DNA of 64,000 nt from Phil1 sp040767925 (GCA_040767925.1 JAXGNN010000001.1:1426001-1490000); one strand, 5' to 3'. Shown: positions 41,889 through 50,552, numbered from the stretch's first letter. Notes: generated from the letters alone by a model not told the origin. Program-made: numbers and translations.

Positions 41889-42968
41889 ATGAAGAAACTG
41901 TTTGCACTCGTCATGGTATGCGCGATGGCGCTCGCCCTCGCGGCGCCGACTCTGGCTGCCACCGGCTGGGATAAACCCCAGACGACGCCGCCGAACTACG
42001 GCGATTTCGCGATGACCGCCGAGAAGTATGAGTGGTATTCCGCCACGGTGGGCGGATACGGCGCCAACGGCATCTACTTCCCCGTCTGGAACGACAGCAG
42101 GGGCGTCGTGCAGGATACCCTCGGCCGCGTTTACTTCACGGCGACCCTCCCCACCGCTGCCGACGCCGCGGCGCTCTATCCGGGCGTCAGCTTCCAGAAC
42201 CTCACCATCAACATCAAGATCACCAACGTGAAAGCCGTCCGCGAGGTGGACCTCGAAACCAGCCCCGTCGTGTATGATCCCATGCTCGGCACGAGCGGCG
42301 TCGACAACAAGAACGTGTTCACCGACTCGAAGTCCGTCGCGCTCGGCGCGTCCGCGCAGACCCTGAAGTACATGTTCGTGTTCCGCGCAGCCAGCGCGGG
42401 CGACATCGTCGCCTCCATCAACATCTCCGCCGGCGCGACCGCTCTGCCCACGACCTTCCTTTATAAGGGCTATCAGGTGACGGCCGGCGCGGACGCGTCC
42501 ACGCTCGGCGACTGGGCGTTCAGCTACAGCGGCGGCGCGATCGTATTCGACACCGACGGAGCGGATAAGATCCAGCGCGTCTTCCTCTACAACGGCGCGA
42601 ACTATTATCAGGTTTTCCTTGATCTGAACAACAACATCGCTTTCAAGGACGGCCTCGCCTCCACCCAGTACGGAGATCCGGGCTACGCCGCGCTCAAAAC
42701 GCTCTTCGACTTCTTCATGGGTGCGCTCGGCTTCGCCTGGGACGGCAGCACGAAGTACATGAACGCGAAGCTCATCATCGACAACCTGATCAAGAGCGCC
42801 TCCGGCACCGTCTCCACCGTTCTGCCGGGCGGCTATCAGTCGATCGTGCAGCCCGGCCCGGTCCAGCCTCCGCAGACCGGCGACGCTTCCACCGTGATCG
42901 GCTTCGCGATGATCGCGATCGCCTTCATCGCAGCCGCCGCCGCGACCGTCAGGAAGGTCCGCGCGTAA
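41889..42968 (+). CDS. Wall-anchored exported protein with PPQTG sorting signal
   Basis: The 359-residue product has a signal peptide (MKKLFALVMVCAMALALAAP, cleavage near TLAA). A beta-rich ectodomain of about 290 residues with no repeats follows. It ends in PGPVQPPQTGDAS, a hydrophobic helix and VRKVRA, a wall-sorting signal. Features such as LTINIKITNVKAVREVD and LKYMFVFRAASAGDIVASIN suggest a cohesin- or pilin-like beta sandwich, but I cannot name a family. AAAGGAGTTAGG precedes ATG 41889. It is third in a row of surface-protein genes and may be a structural partner. Confidence 0.82.
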   Translation: MKKLFALVMVCAMALALAAPTLAATGWDKPQTTPPNYGDFAMTAEKYEWYSATVGGYGANGIYFPVWNDSRGVVQDTLGRVYFTATLPTAADAAALYPGVSFQNLTINIKITNVKAVREVDLETSPVVYDPMLGTSGVDNKNVFTDSKSVALGASAQTLKYMFVFRAASAGDIVASINISAGATALPTTFLYKGYQVTAGADASTLGDWAFSYSGGAIVFDTDGADKIQRVFLYNGANYYQVFLDLNNNIAFKDGLASTQYGDPGYAALKTLFDFFMGALGFAWDGSTKYMNAKLIIDNLIKSASGTVSTVLPGGYQSIVQPGPVQPPQTGDASTVIGFAMIAIAFIAAAAATVRKVRA

Positions 42969-42991
42969 TCGATTTTACCGATCCTGATCGG

Positions 42992-43027
42992 CGCGAACGG
43001 CCCTCGTGGAAGCGAGGGCCGTTCGCG
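42992..43027 (+). terminator. Terminator hairpin after the third surface-protein gene
   Basis: CGCGAACGGCCCTCG and CGAGGGCCGTTCGCG form a perfect 15-bp stem with a 6-base loop; the tail CTTTCCC is T-poor. Confidence 0.75.
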
Positions 43028-43058
43028 CTTTCCCGGATGGACGTCTTCCTCCGTTCGA

Positions 43059-43067
43059 TGGTATACT
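43059..43067 (+). promoter_or_regulatory. Extended -10 promoter of the purine nucleoside phosphorylase gene
   Basis: TGGTATACT gives an extended -10 (TGnTATACT) 30 bases before the start codon. Confidence 0.5.
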
Positions 43068-43097
43068 CAGAAAAAAGAAGATTCCGGAGGGAACGTT

Positions 43098-43919
43098 ATG
43101 GCGTATGCGTATGAGGATTATGTCCGCGCGGCGGAAGCCGTCCGCGCCAGGACGGATGTGGAGCCGGAGTTTCTCCTGATACTCGGCTCGGGACTCGGCT
43201 TCATCGGAGAGCTTGTAAAGGACGCAACGGTCGTCCCGTATGCGGACATCCCGGGCTTCAAGGCATCGACCGCGCCGGGCCACAAGGGGATGCTCGTGCT
43301 CGGCGCGCTTTGCGGAAAGCGGGTCATGATCATGCAGGGGCGCATGCACCGTTACGAGGGCTATGAGCCCGCGGAGATCGGCTTCCCGGTGCGCGTGGCG
43401 AGGCTGCTTGGCGCGAGTTCCATGCTCGTCACCAACGCCGCGGGCATACTCAACACGGAGTTCAACATCGGCGAGTTGATGCTCCTTTCGGATTTCCTCA
43501 ATTTCTCGCAGGCAAGCCCGCTCGCGGGGCCCAACATCCCCGAGTTCGGCGTGCGCTTCCCCGACGTGGGGAACGTTTTCGACAAAAGTTACCGCGCGCT
43601 CGCGAAGGAAGCGGCGGCGGCGCTCGACCTTACCCTGCGCGAAGGCGTCTACTGCCACGCGCTCGGCCCGCAATACGAATCCCACGCGGAAATCCGCGCC
43701 TTTCGCATGCTCGGCGGGGACGCGGTGGGCATGTCCACCGTGCCCGAGAGCATCACGGCCGCGCACTGCGGCATGAGGACGCTCGGCATATCCCTTCTTT
43801 GCAACTACGCCGCGGGCATCACGGAAAACCCCGTCACCGAGGAGGAGGTGCTCGAGGCCGCGGAGCGCGCCAAACCCTATTTCTCGGCGCTCGTCATGGA
43901 ATTTTTAAAGCTGGCGTAA
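43098..43919 (+). CDS. Purine nucleoside phosphorylase (trimeric type)
   Basis: The enzyme cleaves purine nucleosides with phosphate to free base and ribose-1-phosphate. The 273-residue product has the low-molecular-mass PNP motifs: LILGSGLGFI (near residue 28), PGHKGMLVLG, the phosphate-site MQGRMHRYEGY (near 80), VTNAAGILN (near 112) and the base-site run LGPQYESHAEIRAF ... VGMSTVPE (about 195-217). GGAGGGAACGTT precedes the ATG. Its last 26 bases overlap the converging APH-like gene. It is not in an obvious nucleoside operon here. Confidence 0.93.
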   Translation: MAYAYEDYVRAAEAVRARTDVEPEFLLILGSGLGFIGELVKDATVVPYADIPGFKASTAPGHKGMLVLGALCGKRVMIMQGRMHRYEGYEPAEIGFPVRVARLLGASSMLVTNAAGILNTEFNIGELMLLSDFLNFSQASPLAGPNIPEFGVRFPDVGNVFDKSYRALAKEAAAALDLTLREGVYCHALGPQYESHAEIRAFRMLGGDAVGMSTVPESITAAHCGMRTLGISLLCNYAAGITENPVTEEEVLEAAERAKPYFSALVMEFLKLA

Positions 43920-44943
43920 AGGGCGCTCTTTTTGGAACGAACCCTTCGATGAACGTTTCGCCGCGCGCGAGGGGGAGGAATACGTCCCGCGTCCACCCGT
44001 CGAGCGCGTCGGGGAACCAGTCCCATTCCTTCGCGGCGGGGTAGCGCTGCGATAGGAAAAGCATGATGACGAGGGCGCAGTAAGGCTCCGCGAGCCGAAG
44101 CAGCGCCCTTTTGCCATACCCGTCCTCCCAGCCCGCGCATAGGCCGTCCCGCACGCGTCCCCGCGTGAAGTTCGTGAGCAGGGAGGCGAGGTCGAGGTAC
44201 GGGCTCGCAATCCCCGCGAGCGAGAAGTCGATGAGCGTCGCCGCATCCCCGTCCCAGACGAGGTTGCCGGCGGAGATGTCCGCGTGGCAGAGGGAAAGGC
44301 CCGTTTCAGCCTCCGCCCCGCGCATCAGCGGCCCCATGCGCCCAAGTGCGGCGCGCATGACGATAAGCTGCTCCCGATTGACCACCTCCGCGTCATGCGC
44401 CGCGCGGAGCCTCTCATCGACGATGGGAAGCACCCCTTTCCCGTAACGCGGGCGGAAACGGGCGAAGTTTTGCGTTGTTCCGCGCGCCAGCGCGTTGAGC
44501 CTGCCCGCTGCGAAGCCCGCGGCATAGGCGGCGCTTTCCGGCAGGTCCGCGTCGCCCCAGAGCGCGTCGTAGCTGTCCCCCGCGGCCCATTCGAGCAGCG
44601 TCGCGGGGGTCCCGTCGTCGAGGCGCTGCACGGCATCGCCGTCGAGCCCCGGGACGGGCGTTTGCGCGCGAAGGCCGCCTTCTTTGAGGAAGCGGAGCAG
44701 ATCCATCTCGGCTTTGCGCTGCCGGAGGGAATCCGCATCGCACAGCGGCAGCGGCTCGAAGCCGGGCGCAGGCGCGTGGATGCGAAGGACGTACCGTTTC
44801 CCATCCGCGCGCACGTCGTAGACGGCGTTTTCGTTGTGGCGGATAAGCGAAAAATCCGCGCCCGAAAGCGCGAAGCGCGCGAGCGCGGATTGTCCCCTCA
44901 AAACAGCCTCCGGCGCGGGTGCGCCCTGTCCCGGCACGGTCAC
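43894..44943 (-). CDS. APH-like kinase (homoserine kinase/YihE-type fold)
   Basis: The 349-residue product has APH-fold features: N-lobe RHNENAVYDVRADGKRYVLR, catalytic LSLCHADISAGNLVW (near residue 225) and metal-binding LIDFSLAGIASPYLDLA (near 243). The His-x-Asp pattern (CHAD) resembles the RdoA/homoserine-kinase II group more than antibiotic kinases. The target is unknown. GTG 44943 overlaps the stop of the diguanylate cyclase gene (GTGA), so the two are translationally coupled. Its 3' end overlaps the purine phosphorylase gene by 26 bases on the opposite strand. Confidence 0.8.
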   Translation of the reverse strand: MTVPGQGAPAPEAVLRGQSALARFALSGADFSLIRHNENAVYDVRADGKRYVLRIHAPAPGFEPLPLCDADSLRQRKAEMDLLRFLKEGGLRAQTPVPGLDGDAVQRLDDGTPATLLEWAAGDSYDALWGDADLPESAAYAAGFAAGRLNALARGTTQNFARFRPRYGKGVLPIVDERLRAAHDAEVVNREQLIVMRAALGRMGPLMRGAEAETGLSLCHADISAGNLVWDGDAATLIDFSLAGIASPYLDLASLLTNFTRGRVRDGLCAGWEDGYGKRALLRLAEPYCALVIMLFLSQRYPAAKEWDWFPDALDGWTRDVFLPLARGETFIEGFVPKRAPFTPALKIP

Positions 44944-46817
44944 AGCCCCTCGCCGCCGATGACGAAGCGGTCCTTGCCCGCGCTCTTGGCGCGGTACAGC
45001 GCGTGGTCGGCCTCGGCGTAGATCTGCTCGAAACCGCGCCCGTCCCCGCGATAGATCGCGACGCCCACGCTCGCCGAAACCGGCGCGGAGGCGTCCCCAG
45101 CCCCGCAGGGGAAGCGCAGCGCGTCGACGAGCTCGCGCGCCTTTTTATCCACAAAGCCCATATCGGGCACGTTCTTCACCAGCACCATGAATTCGTCCCC
45201 GCCCACGCGGCCCACGATGTCGCTCGCGCGGAACGCGCCGCGGATGGCGGAGGCGATCCCCCGGATGGCGGCGTCGCCCATCTGGTGGCCGAGCGTGTCG
45301 TTGACCTGCTTAAAGTCGTCGATGTCGATCATGAACAGAGCGTGCGTGTCGGCCGCGCCCTCGCCTCTCAGATAGCGCTTGATGTGGCTGAAGGTCGCGG
45401 CGTGGTTGAGGAGCCCCGTCATCGAATCGCTCTCCGCCCGGATGGAGAGTTCGTCGAGCCTGCGCTTGTCGGCGTATTCCGCGGTGACGTCCTCCCCCAT
45501 GCCGATGGCGAGATAGGGCGCGCCCTTCTCGTCGAACAGGTTCGTGTAGCGGATGTGCTCGTAGCGCCACGTTTCGCGGCCGGCGTCGCTTAAAAGGATC
45601 ACGCCCTCCGTCGTCGGATCGCCCGCGGCGAGCCGAGCGTGCAGCGCGCGCAGTTCCTCCGCGCTGTCCGGATGCACATAGCCCGAGGAGATGAGCGACT
45701 CCGGCACATCCTCGAGGATTTCCGCGTCCGCGCCGAGCAATTTCATCGAGCGCGCGTCCAGCGTGATGCGGCGGCGCGCGATGTCATAATCCCAGATGGC
45801 GACGGTCGTGTTCTCGATGGCCATGCGGTAGCGCGCGTCGCTCTCGGTTAAAAGCGCCTGGTCGTGCAGCATGCGCAGCGTGCCCTGCCGGGACACCCAC
45901 GCGAAGAGCAGCACGAACGCCGCCGAGATGATCATGATCGACGTGATGATGAGATAGCCCGAGCGCACGGTCTGCGTGACCTCCGCGCTGATGCTTGCCG
46001 CGGGCACGGCGGAAGAGACCATCCAGCCGTTCAGGCCGAGCGGGGCGTAGGCGACGTAGGTTTCGCCGTCCTCCGCCGCCGTGTAGCGCGCGACGCCCGG
46101 GCGGCCGCTTCTAAAGTCTTCCCGCACGGCCTCAAGCGCGCCCCCGTCCATGGCGCCCTCGAACGCGCTGAACAGGTTTTCTAAGGGAGCGGAGCCGCTG
46201 CCGTAGCCCGCGAGGATGCGCGTGCCGTCCGCTTCGCAGAGGATCGTGTAGCTGTGCCCGCCGCCCGCGCCCGCGCGCAGAAGGTCCGCGAGCGCCTCCT
46301 CGTTGCAGGCGGCGAAAAGCACGTAGGCGACCTCTCCGTCCCGCATGACCGGCACGGAGATGATGAAGCGGCGCGCGCCGTCTATGCGGCTCACGACGGA
46401 TTCGACCCCGCGGCTTCCCCGGAGCGCGGTTTGGAAATACCGCCTGTCGGAAACATCGATGGCTTCTCCGTCGTCCGCGACGGCGCCGCCGTCGGGATAG
46501 GCGAGGTAGAGGCGCATATAATCCGTCTGCTCCGCGAGCGGGCGCAGCGCCGCAAGCAGGGCTTCCGCCTCGTCGCCGTCCTTTCCCGACAGGCCCGCGG
46601 CGACGGTTTCGAGCGAAAGGTACTGCCACTCGAGCGCGGCGAGGAAAATTTCCCGCTCCTTCCCGACGCTCTCGACGAGCGCGTTGTACGCCTTTGTGCG
46701 GATGCGCGTGACCGACGCGTGCTGGTAGAGGAACATGGAGAACAGCGTCGCCGCCACGAGCAGCACGATCATGGCGGTGAGCACGAGATTGTCGCGCCTG
46801 TTCTGCGGCAGCGCCAT
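44940..46817 (-). CDS. Membrane diguanylate cyclase: Cache-PAS-GGDEF
   Basis: The 625-residue product makes c-di-GMP from two GTP in response to an outside signal. A membrane helix (about residues 12-34) is followed by a 240-residue extracytoplasmic Cache-like sensor and a second helix (about 290-312). A PAS-like domain (about 330-450) with the PAC-type RYTNLFDEKGAPYLAIGMG comes next, then the GGDEF domain. The active-site motif GGDEF is intact. RASD sits five residues before it, the canonical inhibitory I-site (RxxD). There is no EAL domain. ATG 46817 gives a normal start; the frame extends to 46877. It could supply the ligand for the riboswitches at 35.9-36.1 kb. Confidence 0.92.
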   Translation of the reverse strand: MALPQNRRDNLVLTAMIVLLVAATLFSMFLYQHASVTRIRTKAYNALVESVGKEREIFLAALEWQYLSLETVAAGLSGKDGDEAEALLAALRPLAEQTDYMRLYLAYPDGGAVADDGEAIDVSDRRYFQTALRGSRGVESVVSRIDGARRFIISVPVMRDGEVAYVLFAACNEEALADLLRAGAGGGHSYTILCEADGTRILAGYGSGSAPLENLFSAFEGAMDGGALEAVREDFRSGRPGVARYTAAEDGETYVAYAPLGLNGWMVSSAVPAASISAEVTQTVRSGYLIITSIMIISAAFVLLFAWVSRQGTLRMLHDQALLTESDARYRMAIENTTVAIWDYDIARRRITLDARSMKLLGADAEILEDVPESLISSGYVHPDSAEELRALHARLAAGDPTTEGVILLSDAGRETWRYEHIRYTNLFDEKGAPYLAIGMGEDVTAEYADKRRLDELSIRAESDSMTGLLNHAATFSHIKRYLRGEGAADTHALFMIDIDDFKQVNDTLGHQMGDAAIRGIASAIRGAFRASDIVGRVGGDEFMVLVKNVPDMGFVDKKARELVDALRFPCGAGDASAPVSASVGVAIYRGDGRGFEQIYAEADHALYRAKSAGKDRFVIGGEGL

Positions 46818-46925
46818 AAGCGCCGTTCCCCCTTCCCTGGCGCCGCTATGCGGCGCTTTTGCATTTATTACGGTCATTATATTGCAATCCGGTTGCGAAA
46901 TACAACAGATTACAATGTAACCTGG

Positions 46926-47507
46926 CTACTTTTCCTGCTTTTTCGGCCCAAAAAACTCTTTTTTGAACAATTTTGACACCGGTTTATAAATAAGATACGT
47001 CACAACGGAGTTGATGCCCGCCTTCGCGGCGTTGAAGGCGACGAAGCTCCAGATGATGCCCCAGATCATCTCCTGCGCCTGCCGGTAGCCGATCGCGTCG
47101 CTCATTAAAAAAAGCGGCGAGAGGAAATAGTTGAGCGGCACCATGATGAGGATCATCGCGGCGGAGCCGAAGATCAGCCCCTCGATGGCTCCCTTGAGGT
47201 CATGCCTCCTGCGGTAGAGGATGCCCGCCACGGCGGCGTACGCGCCCGTGGCGAAAAAGTGCATCATGCCGCCGATCCAGCCCGACCCGGCGGAGACCGT
47301 CACCGCCTGCAGGAAGCTCACGATCGCCGTGAGCGCGAGCCCCGCGAGCGGGCCGTAGAGGAACGTGCCGATCAAAATGGGCACGTCCGCCATGTCGTAC
47401 TCGAGGTACGGCAGTATCAGCGGGAAACGCACGACGTACATCAGCGCGAGCGACATGGCGCACAGCAGCGCCATCTTGACGAGCTTTTCAACCTTTGGAT
47501 TTCTCAT
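46926..47507 (-). CDS. ribU: ECF transporter S component RibU (riboflavin uptake)
   Basis: RibU is the substrate-binding membrane subunit that works with the shared ECF module (EcfA, EcfA', EcfT), not encoded here. The 193-residue product has about six membrane helices with family motifs FPLILPYLEYDMADVPILIG (near residue 30) and GPLAGLALTAIVSFLQ, PLNYFLSPLF near 130, and a Lys-rich tail. The FMN riboswitch in its leader identifies the substrate as riboflavin/FMN. ATG 47507 follows GGGGTG by 6 bases; GTG 47516 is the alternative start. Confidence 0.94.
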   Translation of the reverse strand: MRNPKVEKLVKMALLCAMSLALMYVVRFPLILPYLEYDMADVPILIGTFLYGPLAGLALTAIVSFLQAVTVSAGSGWIGGMMHFFATGAYAAVAGILYRRRHDLKGAIEGLIFGSAAMILIMVPLNYFLSPLFLMSDAIGYRQAQEMIWGIIWSFVAFNAAKAGINSVVTYLIYKPVSKLFKKEFFGPKKQEK

Positions 47508-47532
47508 TCCGTTCACCCCACATAAAAAAATA

Positions 47533-47552
47533 CCCCCGCCTCAAAGCGGGGG
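47533..47552 (-). terminator. Expression-platform terminator of the FMN riboswitch
   Basis: On the minus strand CCCCCGC and GCGGGGG pair around a 6-base loop and are followed by TATTTTTTT, between the aptamer and ribU. It would form when FMN is bound and stop transcription. Confidence 0.9.
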
Positions 47553-47569
47553 GACGCAGCAAAAAGCCC

Positions 47570-47702
47570 TGCCTCTCTCATCCGGACTGTACCGTCGGCC
47601 CCGGGATCTCACCGGCTCGGCCGGCGCGAAAGCGCCGGTTCGCGGGCTCGTCGGCTCTCGCCGCATCACCGCCGGTGTGGAATCGCACCACCCCCCGAAG
47701 CG
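47570..47702 (-). promoter_or_regulatory. FMN (RFN) riboswitch upstream of ribU
   Basis: The minus strand carries the conserved RFN blocks in order: CTTCGGGG at the 5' end, TGCGATTCCACACCGGCGGT, GATGCGGCGAGAGCC, then GCCGGTGAGATCCCGGGGCC, GACGGTACAGTCCGGATGAG and AGAG at the 3' end. A variable arm, CCGGCGCTTTCGCGCCGG, sits in the middle. An intrinsic terminator follows, so riboflavin import is shut off when FMN is plentiful. Confidence 0.96.
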
Positions 47703-47707
47703 ATATT

Positions 47708-47736
47708 ATTATATGTCGAGCGCGCGGGATATGCAA
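47708..47736 (-). promoter_or_regulatory. Promoter of the FMN riboswitch-ribU unit
   Basis: Minus-strand TTGCAT (47736-47731), a 17-base spacer and TATAAT (47713-47708), placing the transcript start at the 5' edge of the aptamer. Confidence 0.65.
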
Positions 47737-47745
47737 GCCCCGCCT

Positions 47746-48561
47746 TTACGCGCCGTAGGAAAAGGGCTCCGTGCAGGCGAAGCGATAGGTTCCCTCCTGC
47801 AGCGCGTCGTACGCGCGCGCGAAATCCTCGAGGATGCGCGCGAGGATGTCCTCCACGCTCTCGCGGCAGGGCCCCGCGGGCGAGAGCCATTCCTCCCGCC
47901 TGTCGTTCATGACGCGCGCGTCGGCCTTGGGCCTGAAATGCGCGAGGGCGGCCTCCGGCTTTCCGGCGAGCTTTCCGATGCGCGCCGCAAACTTCACCGT
48001 GCCGGGCTTCGCGCGGGAAAAAACCTTCGTCAGATAGGCCATAGTGTCGAGGCAGCGCCGCACGTAGGAAAGGCGCAGCGCGCCGCCCAGACGCCTGCTC
48101 CAGAAATCGCGCGCGGCAAGGGCGAGCGCGCGGTCGCGCCGGAACGCCGCGTCGTAATTGAATTGCCAGATGGGCGCGCCGAACTCGCGCTCGTACACGC
48201 ACGCGTCGATGGCGCTTTCAAAGAACGCGTGGACGTAGGGCGAGGGGTTTTTTCTGCAATGGTCGCCCACGTAGGGGTGGATGTTCCGATCGCCGAAATA
48301 ATGCAGCAGCACGCCCAGCGCGTAGCCCCGGTAAAGCTCGCTCTCGTTTGCGATGTCCTCCATGAGGTCGGAAAACAGCGCCGCGGGGCTGCCGTCGTGT
48401 ATGGCGCAGGCGAACACATAGCTCTTGCGCGTGCCGCCGAAAAAGAAGAGGTCCGGCCCCTGCGAGCCGAACAGAAGCCCCCGCGCGAAATCGCGCGGAA
48501 AACCCGGGCGCGCCTTTAAGAAGCGCAGCGCCGTGATGTAATGCGTGATGACGTCCGCCAT
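47746..48561 (-). CDS. Zinc-dependent phospholipase C-like protein
   Basis: The 271-residue product matches the Zn_dep_PLPC family of clostridial proteins. It begins MADVITHYITALRFL, with SQGPDLFFFG near residue 33, GVLLHYFGDRNIHPYVGDHC near 83 and HAFFESAIDACVYERE near 110. The histidines and aspartates in these motifs would hold zinc. No signal peptide is seen, so despite the name it is likely cytoplasmic. It lies upstream of the FMN riboswitch in the same direction but has its own leader. Confidence 0.82.
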   Translation of the reverse strand: MADVITHYITALRFLKARPGFPRDFARGLLFGSQGPDLFFFGGTRKSYVFACAIHDGSPAALFSDLMEDIANESELYRGYALGVLLHYFGDRNIHPYVGDHCRKNPSPYVHAFFESAIDACVYEREFGAPIWQFNYDAAFRRDRALALAARDFWSRRLGGALRLSYVRRCLDTMAYLTKVFSRAKPGTVKFAARIGKLAGKPEAALAHFRPKADARVMNDRREEWLSPAGPCRESVEDILARILEDFARAYDALQEGTYRFACTEPFSYGA

Positions 48562-48594
48562 GCTATTAGATTGACGCCTGCGGGCGCAAATATG

Positions 48595-49428
48595 CTAGCG
48601 AAGCGCCCGGAGCTTTTCGTCTAATTTCGCGATATACTTCGGGTTCGTGCCGCAGCAGCCGCCCACGTAGGTCGCGCCCGCCTCCGCGGCGGCGAGAACG
48701 TCCGCGGCGAAGGTCTCCGCGTCGAACTCCGCGTTCCCCTCCTCCGAGGGCAGGCCCGCGTTGGGCTTGAAGATGAGCGGCAGGTCCGTGCATTCGGCGA
48801 AGCGGCGGATGACGGGCAGCGCCGCGTCCGGCCCGAGGGAGCAGTTGAGCCCCACGGCGAACGCGCCCCCGGCCTTGAGCCGTTCGGAGATCTTTTCGAC
48901 GGAATTGCCCATCATGGTTTTGCCGAACTTCGTAAAGCTCATCGAGCAGAAGACGGGCAGGTCGTACCGCCGCGCCTGTGCGAGCGCGAGGGAGATCATC
49001 TCGAGGTCCATGAAGGTCTCGAGGAAAACGCAGTCGGGTTTTTCTTGCATGCCCGCCTCGATCTGCTCGGCGAACAGCGCCGAGGCTTCCTCGCGCGACA
49101 CTTCGCCAAAAGGCTGAAGCAGCGCCGTGAGCGGCCCCACGTCGAGCGCAACCTTGACGTCCTTCCCCGAGGCGGCCTCTTTGGCGAGGCGTACGCCCGC
49201 GGATACGACCTCCTTGGCGGCGTAGCCCGAGGATTTTACGGCCATCTCGTTGGCGCAGAAGGTGTTGGACTGGATAATCCGCGCGCCCGCCGCGACGTAT
49301 TCCTCGTGCAGCTCCCTAACGATTTCCGGCTTCTCGAGGTTGTAGAGCCACACGGGCCTCGAATCGCCCGCCTTCTCCCACAGGCCCGTTCCCATAGCGC
49401 CGTCCAGGAGCACGATTTCCCGCGCCAT
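48595..49428 (-). CDS. Homocysteine S-methyltransferase family protein
   Basis: The 277-residue product corresponds to the homocysteine-binding barrel of MetH/BHMT/MmuM. LLDGAMGTGLW is at the N-terminus. The zinc-ligand cysteines are in VGLNCSLGP (near residue 190) and the GGCCGTNP pair (near 258). It transfers a methyl group to homocysteine from a donor that may be supplied by another protein; no cobalamin or folate domain is fused. GGGAGGTGGACGT precedes the ATG on the minus strand. It may serve methionine synthesis together with a corrinoid protein elsewhere. Confidence 0.87.
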   Translation of the reverse strand: MAREIVLLDGAMGTGLWEKAGDSRPVWLYNLEKPEIVRELHEEYVAAGARIIQSNTFCANEMAVKSSGYAAKEVVSAGVRLAKEAASGKDVKVALDVGPLTALLQPFGEVSREEASALFAEQIEAGMQEKPDCVFLETFMDLEMISLALAQARRYDLPVFCSMSFTKFGKTMMGNSVEKISERLKAGGAFAVGLNCSLGPDAALPVIRRFAECTDLPLIFKPNAGLPSEEGNAEFDAETFAADVLAAAEAGATYVGGCCGTNPKYIAKLDEKLRALR

Positions 49429-49587
49429 ACGTCCACCTCCCTGTTGAAATTACGTTCATTATAATATCGGCCCGCCGCCTTGGCAAGCGCGGCCATAAAG
49501 CGGAATTCCCGGCGAAAGCCGTGCCGAATCTCCTCGATTTGGTGTATAATAGTCTATGTAAAACAACGAGGAATTTGGAGAAGTAAA

Positions 49588-50427
49588 ATGAGCGAAAACT
49601 GCAGCCACGATTGTTCCTCCTGCACGCTGAACTGCCCCTCGCGGGAGAAGACGGACTTTCTCGAGAAACCGCACCGGATGAGCCGTATCCGCCGCGTGAT
49701 CGGCGTCGTGAGCGGAAAGGGCGGCGTGGGCAAATCCATGGTGACCTCGCTGCTTGCGGTCACAATGAAGCGCCGCGGCTACAAGAGCGCCGTGCTCGAC
49801 GCGGACGTCACGGGCCCTTCCATCCCCAGGATCTTCCATGTGACGAAGAAGGCCGAGGGCAGCGAGGACGGCCTCTTTCCCGTGCTGACGAAAACCGGCA
49901 TCCCCGTGATGAGCATCAATCTGCTCCTCGAGGAGGATACGGCACCCGTCGTCTGGCGCGGCCCCATCCTCGCGGGCGCGGTCAAGCAGTTCTGGACGGA
50001 CGTCGTCTGGGGCGACGTGGACGTGATGTTCATCGACATGCCCCCGGGGACGGGCGACGTGCCGCTGACGGTGTTCCAGTCCATCCCGATAGACGGCGTC
50101 GTGATCGTGACCACGCCGCAGGAGCTCGTGGGCATGATCGTCGAGAAGGCGGTCAACATGGCCGGCATGATGAATATCCCCGTGCTCGCGCTCGTGGAGA
50201 ACATGAGCTATGTCGCGTGCCCGGACTGCGGCAAAATCATCAAGCCCTTCGGCGAAAGCCGCCTCGAGGAGACCGCCGGGCGCCTTTCGATCGCGAAAAC
50301 CGCGCGGCTTCCCATCGATCCCAGGCTCGCGGAGGCTTCCGACGCGGGCGAGATCGAGGCGTTCGATGGCGACTGGCTCGACCCGATCGCCGATCTCATC
50401 GAGGGGAAGATCCAATGCGGGAAGTGA
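49588..50427 (+). CDS. Mrp/NBP35-type iron-sulfur carrier ATPase
   Basis: The 279-residue product is a P-loop ATPase thought to carry and deliver iron-sulfur clusters. A cysteine-rich N-terminus (CSHDCSSCTLNC, residues 5-16) recalls NBP35. The deviant Walker A is SGKGGVGKSM (near residue 42), MFIDMPPGTGD is near 151, and the C-terminal CxxC in YVACPDCG (near 210) bridges clusters in the dimer. GGAGAAGTAAA precedes ATG 49588; TATAAT at 49545 is a likely -10. Transcribed alone. Confidence 0.93.
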   Translation: MSENCSHDCSSCTLNCPSREKTDFLEKPHRMSRIRRVIGVVSGKGGVGKSMVTSLLAVTMKRRGYKSAVLDADVTGPSIPRIFHVTKKAEGSEDGLFPVLTKTGIPVMSINLLLEEDTAPVVWRGPILAGAVKQFWTDVVWGDVDVMFIDMPPGTGDVPLTVFQSIPIDGVVIVTTPQELVGMIVEKAVNMAGMMNIPVLALVENMSYVACPDCGKIIKPFGESRLEETAGRLSIAKTARLPIDPRLAEASDAGEIEAFDGDWLDPIADLIEGKIQCGK

Positions 50428-50510
50428 GCCGGCATTGCCTTTCTTTCAGATAACATACTCGATCAAACACTCCGCGAAAGGTGGGAGTCTGTCGCGAAAC
50501 ACCGCAGGTC

Positions 50511-50552
50511 AGAACCGCATCGCTACCAAAAGCGATACGGTTCTTCCTTTTT
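50511..50552 (+). terminator. Intrinsic terminator after the mrp-type gene
   Basis: AGAACCGCATCGCT pairs with AGCGATACGGTTCT (one C-A mismatch) and is followed by TCCTTTTT. The preceding 80 bases hold no feature I recognise. Confidence 0.85.

Noticed and set aside
50446..50510. Possible structured RNA upstream of the terminator after the mrp-type gene
   Set aside because: Some short pairings are possible, but I could match no riboswitch class and saw no conserved core.
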